From Ensifer oleiphilus (lineage in GTDB: Bacteria; Pseudomonadota; Alphaproteobacteria; Rhizobiales; Rhizobiaceae): a stretch of 64,000 nucleotides of DNA. Location: NCBI RefSeq assembly GCF_013371465.1, contig NZ_JABWDU010000003.1:868001-932000 (forward strand). The letters run 5' to 3'. Position numbers and translations under genes: made by a program. A model generated the notes under the pieces. The model had not been told where the DNA came from. It did no database searches and saw only the letters and a program-made list of their open reading frames with translations. This document shows positions 50,701 to 59,707 of this stretch, one piece after another. The first letter of the stretch is position 1, and each line of letters opens with the position of its first letter.

Positions 50701-51900
50701 CTAAACCGGCCAGGCGGCGGTTTCGCCGAACCCGTTTTCAATTGTTTCGACCACCGGCTCGCCCTTGGCGATGCCGGACACGCCCACGACATAGGCGCGA
50801 GTAACGAAAGCCTGGCCGCGGAAGCCGAACACAGCAGTGTCGCCGGGCTTGGGTGCGGCAGCACCGCTGGCGTCGATCATCGCATAGTAGTCGATGGCCG
50901 AAGGCGGCGGCACTTCGACACTGCGCAGCGCATCGGCAGCCGTCGTAGGCTCAGCGCCGACGATCGCCTTGACGTCATAGGGCGGGAACACCGGGTCGAT
51001 GTAGAAACCGCCGCCAAAACAATAGGCCTTGCCGCCCGACAGATGCGACACCTCGGTCAGATAGAGCACAGCCGGGATTTCCGGAAGGTCCTCCATCGCA
51101 TGCAAAGCGGTCGTACCGTGCAGGCCGTTGCCCGGTTCGCATTGCGTAGCACCTGCCTCGGCAAGCGCGGCCAGCATGACGCTCGACGTGGTTCCAGGGG
51201 CATTGACCTCGATGTCCTTGCGACCGGCCCTGGCCAGAGCCTCCGCCGCTCTCGAAAGGGTGGCAAGATTGTGCGTCGGCAGAACCTTGCGTGTGGCGAG
51301 ATCAAAGAGCAGGGCGGGAAAAGTGGTGATGCCGGCAAAGCGACCACCATCAAGCGCATCCAGCCGGTCAGCGACAGCGGCGACCTCGCTGGCATCGTAT
51401 CCCCCTTCATGGCCGCGGTAAAACGTATCTCCCTCGGCGCGAATACGCGCGAGCAGACCCTGCGTCCGCCCTGCAGCCTTCGCACCCGCCGACGCTTCTG
51501 CAGCCTTCGTGTCGTTGAAGACCGTCCAGTATTCAGGTTCGAAGCGCTTGGCGGCCGCTGCCGCTTCATGGCGTGCGACCTGCTGCAGATGGCCAAGGTG
51601 CGCAAGCTTCAGACCGGCATTGTGCGTTGCCCGCGCGCAAGCCATATCCACCGCCACGGCCCTCTCGATACCACCGCGCTTAACCGCCCGGCAAAAAGAG
51701 CTGGCCCGGCCGACCTGCTTCGTCATCGCGAAGGTCTTCAACCCCAGGCGATGCGCTTCATCGCTTAGAATGCGGGCATTGCGCTCGACCGCGTCAAGGT
51801 CGAGCACGTAGGCGTTGGCAGGGATTTTACCCTGCTGATGCAGGGCCATTGCAGCCTCGATGAAGGCAGGGTTGCGGCGGCGCAAAACGTCGAGAAACAT
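50701..51900 (-). CDS. YhfX-like PLP-dependent enzyme (alanine racemase N-terminal fold)
   Basis: A 399-aa fold-type III PLP protein. The N terminus (MFLDVLRRRNPAFIEAAMALHQ), AYVLDLDAVERNARIL and the Schiff-base Lys region FAMTKQVGR resemble YhfX, a poorly characterised relative of amino-acid racemases and D-threonine aldolases. It lies between the permease and ATPase genes of a sugar-type transporter, an unusual place. A D/L-amino-acid or amino-sugar substrate is inferred. Confidence 0.82.
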   Translation of the reverse strand: MFLDVLRRRNPAFIEAAMALHQQGKIPANAYVLDLDAVERNARILSDEAHRLGLKTFAMTKQVGRASSFCRAVKRGGIERAVAVDMACARATHNAGLKLAHLGHLQQVARHEAAAAAKRFEPEYWTVFNDTKAAEASAGAKAAGRTQGLLARIRAEGDTFYRGHEGGYDASEVAAVADRLDALDGGRFAGITTFPALLFDLATRKVLPTHNLATLSRAAEALARAGRKDIEVNAPGTTSSVMLAALAEAGATQCEPGNGLHGTTALHAMEDLPEIPAVLYLTEVSHLSGGKAYCFGGGFYIDPVFPPYDVKAIVGAEPTTAADALRSVEVPPPSAIDYYAMIDASGAAAPKPGDTAVFGFRGQAFVTRAYVVGVSGIAKGEPVVETIENGFGETAAWPV

Positions 51901-51913
51901 GGTGGATCTTCCT

Positions 51914-52891
51914 TCAGCGGGATTTTTCGCGCAGCGATACCGCGACCGCCGCAAGAATGATGAGACCACGAACGATCATCTGGTCGGAGACGGACAGGCC
52001 CATCAGGATCAGTCCATTGTTCAACATGCCCATCATAAGCGAGCCGACCAATGCCCCGATGATCGAGCCCTTGCCGCCATTGAGCAGCGTGCCGCCGACG
52101 ATGACGGCCGCGATGACCGTCATGAGATCGGTCTCGCCGAGCGTGTACTTCGCCGCCTGCAGACGGCCGGCGTAGAGCAGACCGGCAAGGCCGGCGAGGC
52201 CGCCGCTGATCATCAGAACGGTGAGCCGGATGCGTGGCACGCTGATGCCGGACACGCCCGCTGCACGGCTGTTGTCGCCGACGGCAAGCACATGCGCGCC
52301 GAAACGGGTTTCACGATAGATGAGATGACCGATGGCGACGGCGATCGCCGTCCACCAGATCAGCGAGGGGATGCCGAGGAATGCACCCGAGCCGAAAAAG
52401 CCGGTGAAGGTGCCGTTCGTAACCGGAATCGACCGAAGATCGGTCATCGAGCGCGACACGCCAGCAAAAAGCCCCAGTGTCGCCAGGGTGACCAGGAACG
52501 AGGGCAGCTTCACATATGCGACCAGCGCGCCGTTCAGCAACCCGACCAGCAAGCCGGCGCCGAGCCCGGCGAGCACGCCGGCAACAAGCCCGTAGTCGTT
52601 CATCGTCACGGCTGCGGCAAGGGCCGAGACCGCCACGGTCGAGCCGATCGACAGGTCGATTTCTCCCGCCGACATGACGAAGACCAGGCCAATCGCCATG
52701 ATCGTCGCCGGTGCGGTCTGCAGCACGATGTTCGACAGGTTGCGCACGGTCAGAAAGCCGCTGTCTCTCAGCACGATGGCAAAGAACAGGAAAATCGCCA
52801 GAAAGCCGAAGTAGACGACGTATTGTTGCAGGTTTATGCGGTTGGCAAAGCCATTCGGCCTGCCTGACGCAGCGGTATTGGCACTGGGCAT
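51914..52891 (-). CDS. ABC sugar transporter permease (RbsC/FrcC-like)
   Basis: A 325-aa BPD_transp_2 permease of about ten helices with IMAIGLVFVMSAGEIDLSIGSTVAV and LAVGDNSRAAGVSGISVPRIRL. It lies 13 bases upstream of the PLP gene and follows the two binding-protein genes in the operon. Confidence 0.94.
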   Translation of the reverse strand: MPSANTAASGRPNGFANRINLQQYVVYFGFLAIFLFFAIVLRDSGFLTVRNLSNIVLQTAPATIMAIGLVFVMSAGEIDLSIGSTVAVSALAAAVTMNDYGLVAGVLAGLGAGLLVGLLNGALVAYVKLPSFLVTLATLGLFAGVSRSMTDLRSIPVTNGTFTGFFGSGAFLGIPSLIWWTAIAVAIGHLIYRETRFGAHVLAVGDNSRAAGVSGISVPRIRLTVLMISGGLAGLAGLLYAGRLQAAKYTLGETDLMTVIAAVIVGGTLLNGGKGSIIGALVGSLMMGMLNNGLILMGLSVSDQMIVRGLIILAAVAVSLREKSR

Positions 52892-52942
52892 CCTATTTCC
52901 TCCAGAGGGCAGCAGGGAGACAGGCGCTCCCTGCGGCAGGCA

Positions 52943-54007
52943 TCACTTCAACGCATCGGCGATGGTGGCAGGAACGTCCTTGTTGAGGGACTTCTTCCAA
53001 CCGTCGGCAACGGTGTCCTTGGTCACGGCCAGGGAATCGACGACCAGGAACGGCTGCGACGACTTGCCGACCAGAGAACCGGCAGCGGCACGGGCAACGG
53101 TCACCCCGATGTTGTAGGCCTCGTCGGCGACGAGCGCGGCGACATTGCCGCCCTTGACCATGTCGAGAGCCGCAGGTTCATTGAGATCCAGGGTCACGAT
53201 TTTCGTATGTGTGTTCCCCGCCCCACGCAGGCTTGAGAGAACACTGAGGGCCGGTTCGGCCCAGGTGACATAGATGCCGTCGAGATCAGGGTTCTGCGTG
53301 ATCATGCCCTGCGCGATCTCCTCGCTGCGGGCCGGATCAGCCATGCCGGCTTCGGCGACGATCTGCATGTCGGGATAGTCCTGCCCGATCGTCGCTTTGA
53401 ACGCGCCGTCGCGCTGGTTGGTGACGTAGAAATCGGCATCGTGATAGATGTAGCCGATCTTGCCCTTGTTGCCGAGCGCGTGGGCCATGGCGATCGCTGC
53501 CTTGTTGCCCATCTGGAACAGGTCGTCCGAGACGATCGTCACATAGTCCTTGCCGTGCACGTAGCCGGCCGGAGAGTTGTCGACGAAGGCGAGTTTGGTG
53601 CCGGCTGTCCGTGCGGGGTCGTAGACGACGGCTGCGGTTGCCGGATCGACGGGCAAAGAAACGATGATCGAAGGATTTTTCGCAAGAACGGTTTCGACGT
53701 CAGCCTTCTGTCGAGCGGCATCGAAGCCCGCGTCGGTCTGCGCAACGACCTCGATGCCAAGACGCTTGAACTCGTCCTGCGCACCGTTGTTGACGGCGTT
53801 GGTATATTCACTCATCTCGTGCCAAACGAGCGCGGCGGTAAATTTTCCATCCTTGATCTGGGTTTCTTCCGCCGCGGTCAGCGTCACGCTCGCAGCCGGC
53901 GTCGGCTTCTCCCCGTGCGGACCCGTTGTGACGCCATCCGCCGCGTAAACACTGGTCGTCGCCCACATCGTCGCCAGCAGGGCCAGCCTTGTAACTTCCT
54001 TACGCAT
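52943..54007 (-). CDS. Periplasmic sugar-binding protein, paralogue 1
   Basis: A 354-aa binding protein with a signal peptide (LALLATMWATTSVYAADG). Type I fold: AALVWHEMSEYTNAVNNGAQDEFKRLG, TDAGFDAARQKADVETVLAKNPSIIVSLPVDP, and IYVTWAEPALSVLSSLR. It is clearly paralogous to the next gene upstream (same AALxWHxxSxxTNAV opening and DGWKxSLNxDxP ending). Confidence 0.93.
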   Translation of the reverse strand: MRKEVTRLALLATMWATTSVYAADGVTTGPHGEKPTPAASVTLTAAEETQIKDGKFTAALVWHEMSEYTNAVNNGAQDEFKRLGIEVVAQTDAGFDAARQKADVETVLAKNPSIIVSLPVDPATAAVVYDPARTAGTKLAFVDNSPAGYVHGKDYVTIVSDDLFQMGNKAAIAMAHALGNKGKIGYIYHDADFYVTNQRDGAFKATIGQDYPDMQIVAEAGMADPARSEEIAQGMITQNPDLDGIYVTWAEPALSVLSSLRGAGNTHTKIVTLDLNEPAALDMVKGGNVAALVADEAYNIGVTVARAAAGSLVGKSSQPFLVVDSLAVTKDTVADGWKKSLNKDVPATIADALK

Positions 54008-54072
54008 CGATCTTCCTCCCTTAAGACGGATCCAGCGACCCCGGCGACGGCGAGCGCCGCCGGGACCGAGAC

Positions 54073-55131
54073 TTATTTTGCCGCGTCGAGCACCGACTGC
54101 GGCGCATCGCGGTTAAGCGACTGCTTCCAGCCGTCCGAGACGTTTTCCTTGGTGACGGTGAGAGCGGGAGCGACGACAAAGGCAGGCGTTGGCTGACCGA
54201 GCAGCGACTTCAATCCTGCAGCAGCCATGGCGCGACCGAGCTCATAGGCCTTGTCGGCCACGAGCGCAGTGACGCTACCGCCCTTGACCATGTCGAGCGC
54301 AACCGGTTCGGCCAGGTCAAGCGTCACGATCTTGGTCTTGGTATTGCCGTTGGCGCGCAGCGCCGACAGGACGCCGTCGGCAGGCTCTGCCCAAGTGACG
54401 TAGATACCGTCGAGATCCGGATTCTGCAGCAGCATGGCGCTTGCAAGTTCCTCGGCCCGCGCCGGATCGGAAATACCTTGCTCGGCAACGATCTTGATAT
54501 CGGGATAATCCTTCTCGATCGTCGATTTGAACGCCTGATCGCGCTGGTTCGTCACATAGTAGCTGGCGTCATGAAAGATGTAGCCGACCTTGCCCTTGCC
54601 GCCGATCCCCTTGGCGAGCGCATCGGCCGCCTGTTTGCCCATCTGGAAAAGGTCGTCGGTGACGATCGAGGCATAATCAGTGCCCTGCTTGTAACCGCTT
54701 GGCACGTTGGACAGGAAGACCAGCTTGGTGCCATCCGTGACGGCCTGGCGGAACGCTTCGGCGGATGTGACCGGATCGAGCGGCAGGGCAAGGATGACGT
54801 TGGGCTTGGCGGCCAGCGCCGTTTCGATGTCACTGCGCTGACGGGCTGCGTCAAACCCGGCGTCGGTCGTTACCGCCACCTCGACACCCGCCCGCGTGAA
54901 CTCGTCTTTCGCGCCGGCTGAGACCGCATTGGTGAAATCGGAAGATGTGTGCCACAGGAGGGCTGCCTTGTAGCCTTTGCCCGTCAGTGCGGCGATGTCG
55001 GCGTCAGACAGCGTCACGTCGGCGCTCGGCGTCGCCGCTTCACCGGATGGCCCGACCGTCTGCGCATTGGACGGGCTGGCGGCGAACATCAGCCCTCCGG
55101 CAATCGCCGCCGCAATGATCTTGTTCAGCAT
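54073..55131 (-). CDS. Periplasmic sugar-binding protein, paralogue 2
   Basis: A 352-aa binding protein with a signal peptide (IIAAAIAGGLMFAASPSNAQ). Matching segments to paralogue 1: AALLWHTSSDFTNAVSAGAKDEFTRAG, TDAGFDAARQRSDIETALAAKPNVILALPLDP and IYVTWAEPADGVLSALR. A tandem duplication within one operon suggests two related ligands served by one permease. Confidence 0.93.
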   Translation of the reverse strand: MLNKIIAAAIAGGLMFAASPSNAQTVGPSGEAATPSADVTLSDADIAALTGKGYKAALLWHTSSDFTNAVSAGAKDEFTRAGVEVAVTTDAGFDAARQRSDIETALAAKPNVILALPLDPVTSAEAFRQAVTDGTKLVFLSNVPSGYKQGTDYASIVTDDLFQMGKQAADALAKGIGGKGKVGYIFHDASYYVTNQRDQAFKSTIEKDYPDIKIVAEQGISDPARAEELASAMLLQNPDLDGIYVTWAEPADGVLSALRANGNTKTKIVTLDLAEPVALDMVKGGSVTALVADKAYELGRAMAAAGLKSLLGQPTPAFVVAPALTVTKENVSDGWKQSLNRDAPQSVLDAAK

Positions 55132-55166
55132 GCTCTTTCTCCCTTTTCTCCTCTAGGGGTGGCAGT

Positions 55167-56426
55167 TCAAGCGGTCACGCCGCAGTAGCGGGCGATGAAC
55201 GCGGCAAACCCGACGACGCCGGCGAGGTATTCCTCCACCTCGACCCGCTCCTCGTAAGTATGGCAATTGCGGATATCACCCGGCGCGCAATAGACCGCCG
55301 GCACACCGAGACGATTGACGAAGAACGGGGACTCCGACCAGAACGGCGCGCCCTCGATCACCCCTCGCCCACTCAACGCCTCGGCCATCGAGGCCGACAG
55401 CAAACCGACCTCGGCGCGGCCTTCATCGATCTCGGCCGCCGTTCCGCCGAGTGCATGGTCGCGGCCCGCCGGGTAGGCGAACTCGACCTTGATTTCGGGA
55501 TCGGTGACGGCGGAGCGCACGGCCGCTTCGATTTCGGCCGCGGCCGTATCCAGGGATTCCCCCGGCAGAAGCTTGCGGATCAGCGACAGCGTGCAGCGCT
55601 CGGGCACAGCGATGTATCCGCCACCGGCCAAACCGGTGATCAGCAGGAAACTGCGCCCGACATGCTTGTGTTCGGCACGGGCGGCGATCTCGTCGGAATG
55701 CTTCCACAAGGCACTCATCACCGCGTGGCTGGCGCGCAACGCATCCTTGCCGAGTTCGGGCACGCCGAAATAGGCAGACTTGCCGGTGATGGTAATGTCG
55801 GCGATGAAAAAGCCGATCTGCGCGGGATAGACCGAGAGCCGTGTCGGCTCGACATAGACGACGAAATCGGGCCGGGCGATTGCACCCGCTTCGATACGCG
55901 AAACGAGATCCTTGATGCCCGCCGAGACGCCGGTATCCGGCTCACCGCTCTCCTCGTCGCCGATGAAGGCGAAGGCGACATCGCCGCGAAGGTTTATCGA
56001 CGCCATGTCCAGCAACGAAAGTGCTGCAAGCGAGGCCGAAATGCCGGCCTTCAGGTCGCCGGAGCCACGCCCCCAGACCGCGCCGTCGATGATCGGCGCA
56101 GCAAAAGGGTCTTCCCGTTCCGTGCCGGCCCAGTGCTCCCGCCATCCGTCGACATGCACCGTATCGGTGTGGCCGACAAACAGCAGCCGCGGACCATCAC
56201 CCGCACCCTTCCGTTCGCCCCAGATGTTCGGCCGACCCGGCAGGAATTCTGCCGTCTCAAGGTTGTTCAGACCAAGGCCCGACATTTTTTCGCGCAGATA
56301 GGCAACGAAATTGGCCTCGTTGCCGGTGATGCTCTGGCGCCCGATGGCGCCGCGGAAAAGCGCGATCGCCGCGTCACGATCCAGAGCCTCTGTCAGGCGG
56401 GCGACCAGGTCGTTCGGCACCGTCAT
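55167..56426 (-). CDS. M20 family metallopeptidase/deacylase
   Basis: A 419-aa ArgE/DapE-type hydrolase. Metal residues: FVGHTDTVHV (His, Asp), GRGSGDLKAG (Asp), FIGDEESGEPDTG (Glu-Glu), VEPTRL, and CHTYEERVEVEEYL (His). It probably removes an acyl or amino-acid group from the imported compound. ATG 56426 overlaps the ROK stop (ATGA). Confidence 0.92.
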   Translation of the reverse strand: MTVPNDLVARLTEALDRDAAIALFRGAIGRQSITGNEANFVAYLREKMSGLGLNNLETAEFLPGRPNIWGERKGAGDGPRLLFVGHTDTVHVDGWREHWAGTEREDPFAAPIIDGAVWGRGSGDLKAGISASLAALSLLDMASINLRGDVAFAFIGDEESGEPDTGVSAGIKDLVSRIEAGAIARPDFVVYVEPTRLSVYPAQIGFFIADITITGKSAYFGVPELGKDALRASHAVMSALWKHSDEIAARAEHKHVGRSFLLITGLAGGGYIAVPERCTLSLIRKLLPGESLDTAAAEIEAAVRSAVTDPEIKVEFAYPAGRDHALGGTAAEIDEGRAEVGLLSASMAEALSGRGVIEGAPFWSESPFFVNRLGVPAVYCAPGDIRNCHTYEERVEVEEYLAGVVGFAAFIARYCGVTA

Positions 56427-57637
56427 CGTACAGCCTCCTGCAGCGCGGTCATGCTGGCCCGCGGCAATGAAATCCGGCCGTCCGGCGCGTCGACGCCGAA
56501 CAGCGTGTTGTGCAATTGACCAAGGCCGATCGCAGCAGCCCCAATGATGGCCGCGCGCGATCCAAGCTCCCCCGTCTCGACGTTGACGGGATAGGGGAAG
56601 CATTGCGGCAGAAACGCCTTGACCCGCTCAAGTATCTCCGGCCTGAGGCCGATCGAGCCGCCAAGAATGACTTTTTCCGGATTGGCGATTGCGGCGATCG
56701 CTCCGATGCCCCGAACGAGGTATCGGGCCGTCTCATCCAGAACGGCGAGTGCTGCCTCATCGCCATTCTGCGCGTTCTCGAAGATCGCCGGCACGCTGAT
56801 GACCCTGCCCGACAGCGCTGCATAACGGTCCGCCATGCCATGGGATGCGACGGCGCGCTCGAATGCGCCCGTTCGCAGCGACTCCGCCTCGAACGGATCG
56901 GCGCCAAGCGGAAGAAACCCTAGCTCGCCTGCCGCATTGATGGCGCCGCGAACGAGTTGCCCACCAACCATCAGGCCGCTGCCGACGCCCGTGCCGAGCG
57001 CCACATAGGCCAGATTGTCGATGCCCTGGCCTTGTCCGAGCCAGTTCTCGCCCAGCACGGCCAGATTGACGTCATTCTCAAGCATGGCGTCGAAACCGAA
57101 CGCGCGCTCGAACGCCGCAACCACGTCCATCTTGTCGAAGCCGGCAATGTTTGGCGCAAGCAGAACCCGGCCGGTCTGGGCATCCGGCGCGCCCGGAACA
57201 CCGACGACGGCAAGACGTATCTTCTTGCGGGCAATTCGCTGGCGCGAGGCTGCCTGAAAGGCGAGCTTTACGATCTGGTCGACGATGTACTGGCCACCGC
57301 GCGGGTCCGTCGGCTCGGTATCTTCAGCAAAGATCTGGCAAGCCAGGTCGGTGATCGCCACCCTCACCTTCGTGCCGCCGAGATCGACCGCGACAATGTA
57401 GGCGGCGTCATAGACCAGCTCGTACGTCACGGCTGTGCGTCCGACATGACCACTGGTTCGACCGGTCTCCTTGACCCAGCCCTCCACCTCTAGCGCACGC
57501 ACGATTTCCGAGATCGTCTGCTTGGAGAGACCTGTCTGCTTGGCGATGGAGGCGCGAGATATTGGCCCACCCTGGACAATCGCCTCCATGACGGAGCGCT
57601 GAGAGAACTTTCTGGAGATACGAAGACTGTCGCTCAC
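56423..57637 (-). CDS. ROK family transcriptional repressor
   Basis: A 404-aa repressor with an N-terminal winged helix (FSQRSVMEAIVQGGPISRASIAKQTGLSKQTISEIVRAL) and a sugar-kinase-like domain (DLGGTKVRVAI). The usual ROK zinc motif (GHxx...CxCGxxGC) is absent: the segment reads AAGELGFLPLGADPFEAES without cysteines. The GTG start at 57637 follows GAGGG; a far upstream ATG is less likely. It heads the operon and probably represses it. Confidence 0.9.
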   Translation of the reverse strand: MSDSLRISRKFSQRSVMEAIVQGGPISRASIAKQTGLSKQTISEIVRALEVEGWVKETGRTSGHVGRTAVTYELVYDAAYIVAVDLGGTKVRVAITDLACQIFAEDTEPTDPRGGQYIVDQIVKLAFQAASRQRIARKKIRLAVVGVPGAPDAQTGRVLLAPNIAGFDKMDVVAAFERAFGFDAMLENDVNLAVLGENWLGQGQGIDNLAYVALGTGVGSGLMVGGQLVRGAINAAGELGFLPLGADPFEAESLRTGAFERAVASHGMADRYAALSGRVISVPAIFENAQNGDEAALAVLDETARYLVRGIGAIAAIANPEKVILGGSIGLRPEILERVKAFLPQCFPYPVNVETGELGSRAAIIGAAAIGLGQLHNTLFGVDAPDGRISLPRASMTALQEAVR

Positions 57638-57647
57638 GGCACCCTCT

Positions 57648-57696
57648 TTAATTCGTTCTGTTACCGAACTTATTATCAGGTCAGACCGTTTGTCAA
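57648..57696 (-). promoter_or_regulatory. Promoter/operator region of the ROK operon
   Basis: On the minus strand TTGACA (57691-57696) is followed by an AT-rich TGATAATAAG stretch. The gap also holds GTTC-N7-GAAC (57655-57669) inside A/T-rich flanks, as for other ROK operators. The promoter -10 is not certain. Confidence 0.4.
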
Positions 57697-57872
57697 ATGT
57701 TTTGCGCAGGCGGTGGCGCCAGCCGCATCGTTTCTGCAGCATCATTCCTTGAGCTGCGGATCGGTTTAGTGGCGCGAATGCCCCGATTTTGTCCAATCTC
57801 TCTCTCGAGCCGGAAATTCGCACGCCTTAATATCTGCCCATGCCGACGTTCGATATCGCGAGGGAGACGAAG

Positions 57873-58823
57873 ATGAAAAGCACGTTAGAGACCCACATGC
57901 CAAACCGACGCCAGTTCCTGCTCGCAGGAGCAGCCCTGGCCGCGGCGGCCACAATTTCGAGGAGCGACGCCATGGCCGACATGAAGTCTGAGAAGATCGT
58001 CAGCGCCAACGGCGTCACGATCGCGACGGAGGCCTTTGGCGATCCGGCTGCGCCGCCCGTGCTTTTGATCATGGGCGCGATGGCTTCGATGTTGTGGTGG
58101 CCGGATGCTTTCTGCCGCAAGCTGGCGGCAAGCGGCCGCTACGTGATCCGCTACGACAACCGCGACACCGGGCTTTCGACCAAGTATGCTCCGGGCAATC
58201 CGCCCTATTCGATGGACGACATGGCCGGCGATGCGGTTGCCGTGCTCGATGCCTATGGCATTGCCGCTGCCAACATCGTCGGCATGTCGCTTGGTGGCAT
58301 GATCGCCCAGATCGTGGCGCTGTCAGCGCCAAAACGCGTGTCGTCGCTGACGCTTGTCAGCACGACGCCGATCGGCCTTGGGCTTGAGCTCCCGCCGATA
58401 AGTGCGGCCTATATGGAACACGCCGCGTCAGCCGAAAACCTCGACTGGTCGGATCGGGCCCAGGTGATCGACTTCATGACCAGGGATGCCCGGATGATCG
58501 CGAGCACCGCGCGCGCCCACGATCCGGACCGCATCCGTGCCTTCATCGAGCGGGACTACGACCGTTCGGGCGGGCTGCTCTCCGCCACCAACCATTTCAT
58601 GCTTCAAGGCGGGGATAGCGTCAAAGGCAAACTCAAATCGCTCGAGACACCGCTCCTGGTCATTCACGGCACCACCGACCCGATCTTCTCGGTCGAACAT
58701 GGGATGGCGATTGCCGCTGCGGTGGCCGGATCCGAATTTCTTGCGATCCCCGGCGGCGGCCACGAACTCCATGGCAACGATTGGGGCATCATCCTTGCTG
58801 CCATCACGAGGCACACGACATAA
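57873..58823 (+). CDS. Alpha/beta hydrolase with Tat-like signal
   Basis: A 316-aa hydrolase. N-terminal MPNRRQFLLAGAALAAAATI is a Tat-type signal with an RR motif. The alpha/beta fold shows VLLIMGAMASM, the nucleophile GMSLGGMIAQ, an Asp in HGTTDPIF and the His in GGGHELHGND. ATG 57873 is preferred for GAGGGAG upstream; ATG 57840 is in frame. Substrate unknown; it could also be a perhydrolase-like enzyme. Confidence 0.88.
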   Translation: MKSTLETHMPNRRQFLLAGAALAAAATISRSDAMADMKSEKIVSANGVTIATEAFGDPAAPPVLLIMGAMASMLWWPDAFCRKLAASGRYVIRYDNRDTGLSTKYAPGNPPYSMDDMAGDAVAVLDAYGIAAANIVGMSLGGMIAQIVALSAPKRVSSLTLVSTTPIGLGLELPPISAAYMEHAASAENLDWSDRAQVIDFMTRDARMIASTARAHDPDRIRAFIERDYDRSGGLLSATNHFMLQGGDSVKGKLKSLETPLLVIHGTTDPIFSVEHGMAIAAAVAGSEFLAIPGGGHELHGNDWGIILAAITRHTT

Positions 58824-58950
58824 AAGCGGCATGCCTGTCGTCATTTTCTTGGCAGCACGCAGGTTCCAACGCTTTGCGTGCCGCACTCCCTCGCTTCGCT
58901 TTGCGTCGCCAAAGGCAAGGAGCAAGCAATGCCGTTGCCGCCGGCAGCCT

Positions 58951-59160
58951 TCAGCGGCAACGGGTTCTGTTGCGGGCAATGTCGCGTCGGATTTCCTTCA
59001 GCGAGTGCCGCAGCTCTGTGAGGGTGCCATCATCGCTCATGGCGGTGCTAGTGCACTCGAGAAAGTCGAGTTTGAGTTCCAGCTCATCGTGCCGTTCGAT
59101 CAGTCCGGCCAGAATTCGAGACATGCGCATGTCATACCCATCAAACGTCGACGCCACCAC
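58951..59160 (-). CDS. Possible small helical protein
   Basis: Up to 69 aa starting with GTG, or 59 aa from the ATG at 59130 (MRMSRILAGLIERHDELELKL). The sequence is amphipathic-helical (LKEIRRDIARNRTRCR end). There is no clear Shine-Dalgarno or family match. Confidence 0.35.
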   Translation of the reverse strand: MVASTFDGYDMRMSRILAGLIERHDELELKLDFLECTSTAMSDDGTLTELRHSLKEIRRDIARNRTRCR

Positions 59161-59239
59161 GGGCGAACGCGGACATCAGGATTGCTTCGCGGTCTGCGAT
59201 ACCTTTCCTGTGCGACAGTTTGTTGAAGCGTGACGCCTT

Positions 59240-59401
59240 TCACGTGAAGTCCCCTGCTTCGATGAACACGGCACGGAAATCGTTGACGTTCGTCCTGGTC
59301 GGGCCGGTGACGATCAGATCGCCGAGCCGTTCGAAGAAGCTGTAGGCATCATTTTTGGCGAGATGTTCCCCAGCATCGAGACCAAGAACCTTTTGCGCGC
59401 G
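59240..59401 (-). pseudogene. Remnant of a glycerate kinase/hydroxypyruvate reductase (MOFRL family) C terminus
   Basis: Between two stop codons on the minus strand the frame reads [40 protein letters not shown] and IEAGDFT: the characteristic C-terminal end of MOFRL/TtuD-type glycerate 2-kinases. Only about 50 residues remain and there is no upstream continuation or start, so it is a truncated remnant. Confidence 0.75.
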
Positions 59402-59707
59402 TCAGCTTCCTACGCCCGATCAAGCCGGCTTTGCCTGTGCCATCTTGCAATTTGCGTCCCCCGCAAGCGAAGATCGTTGACCCGTAAATAATCGGAACGA
59501 TCTTCGGTCGTCGTTTCTGGATTAACGCAGCGTTAATTTGTGAATGCAAAATATAGCCAGGCAAAATCTGGGGGTTGCGCATGCGCATGATGCGCCGATG
59601 GCAATCCCGTTTGCGATGATGTGCGTTTAGCTGTGCGGCAGATCTCTCTTCGAATGAGAGCTGTCGTCGCCACGGCTGCGGGTCGTGCTCGACAAAGGAC
59701 ATTCAAG
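59402..59707. other. Gap with an 11-bp inverted repeat
   Basis: CGAAGATCGTT (59468-59478) and AACGATCTTCG (59496-59506) are exact reverse complements separated by 17 bases. No T-run adjoins. The rest of this 306-base gap shows no gene I would support; it contains the chemoreceptor promoter region. Confidence 0.6.

Noticed and set aside
55260-56519. 419-aa plus-strand frame across the M20 gene
   Set aside because: Shadow of the M20 metallopeptidase, which carries all metal residues.
59349-59702. 117-aa minus-strand frame upstream of the chemoreceptor
   Set aside because: It overlaps the glycerate-kinase remnant in another frame and has an unnatural basic composition.
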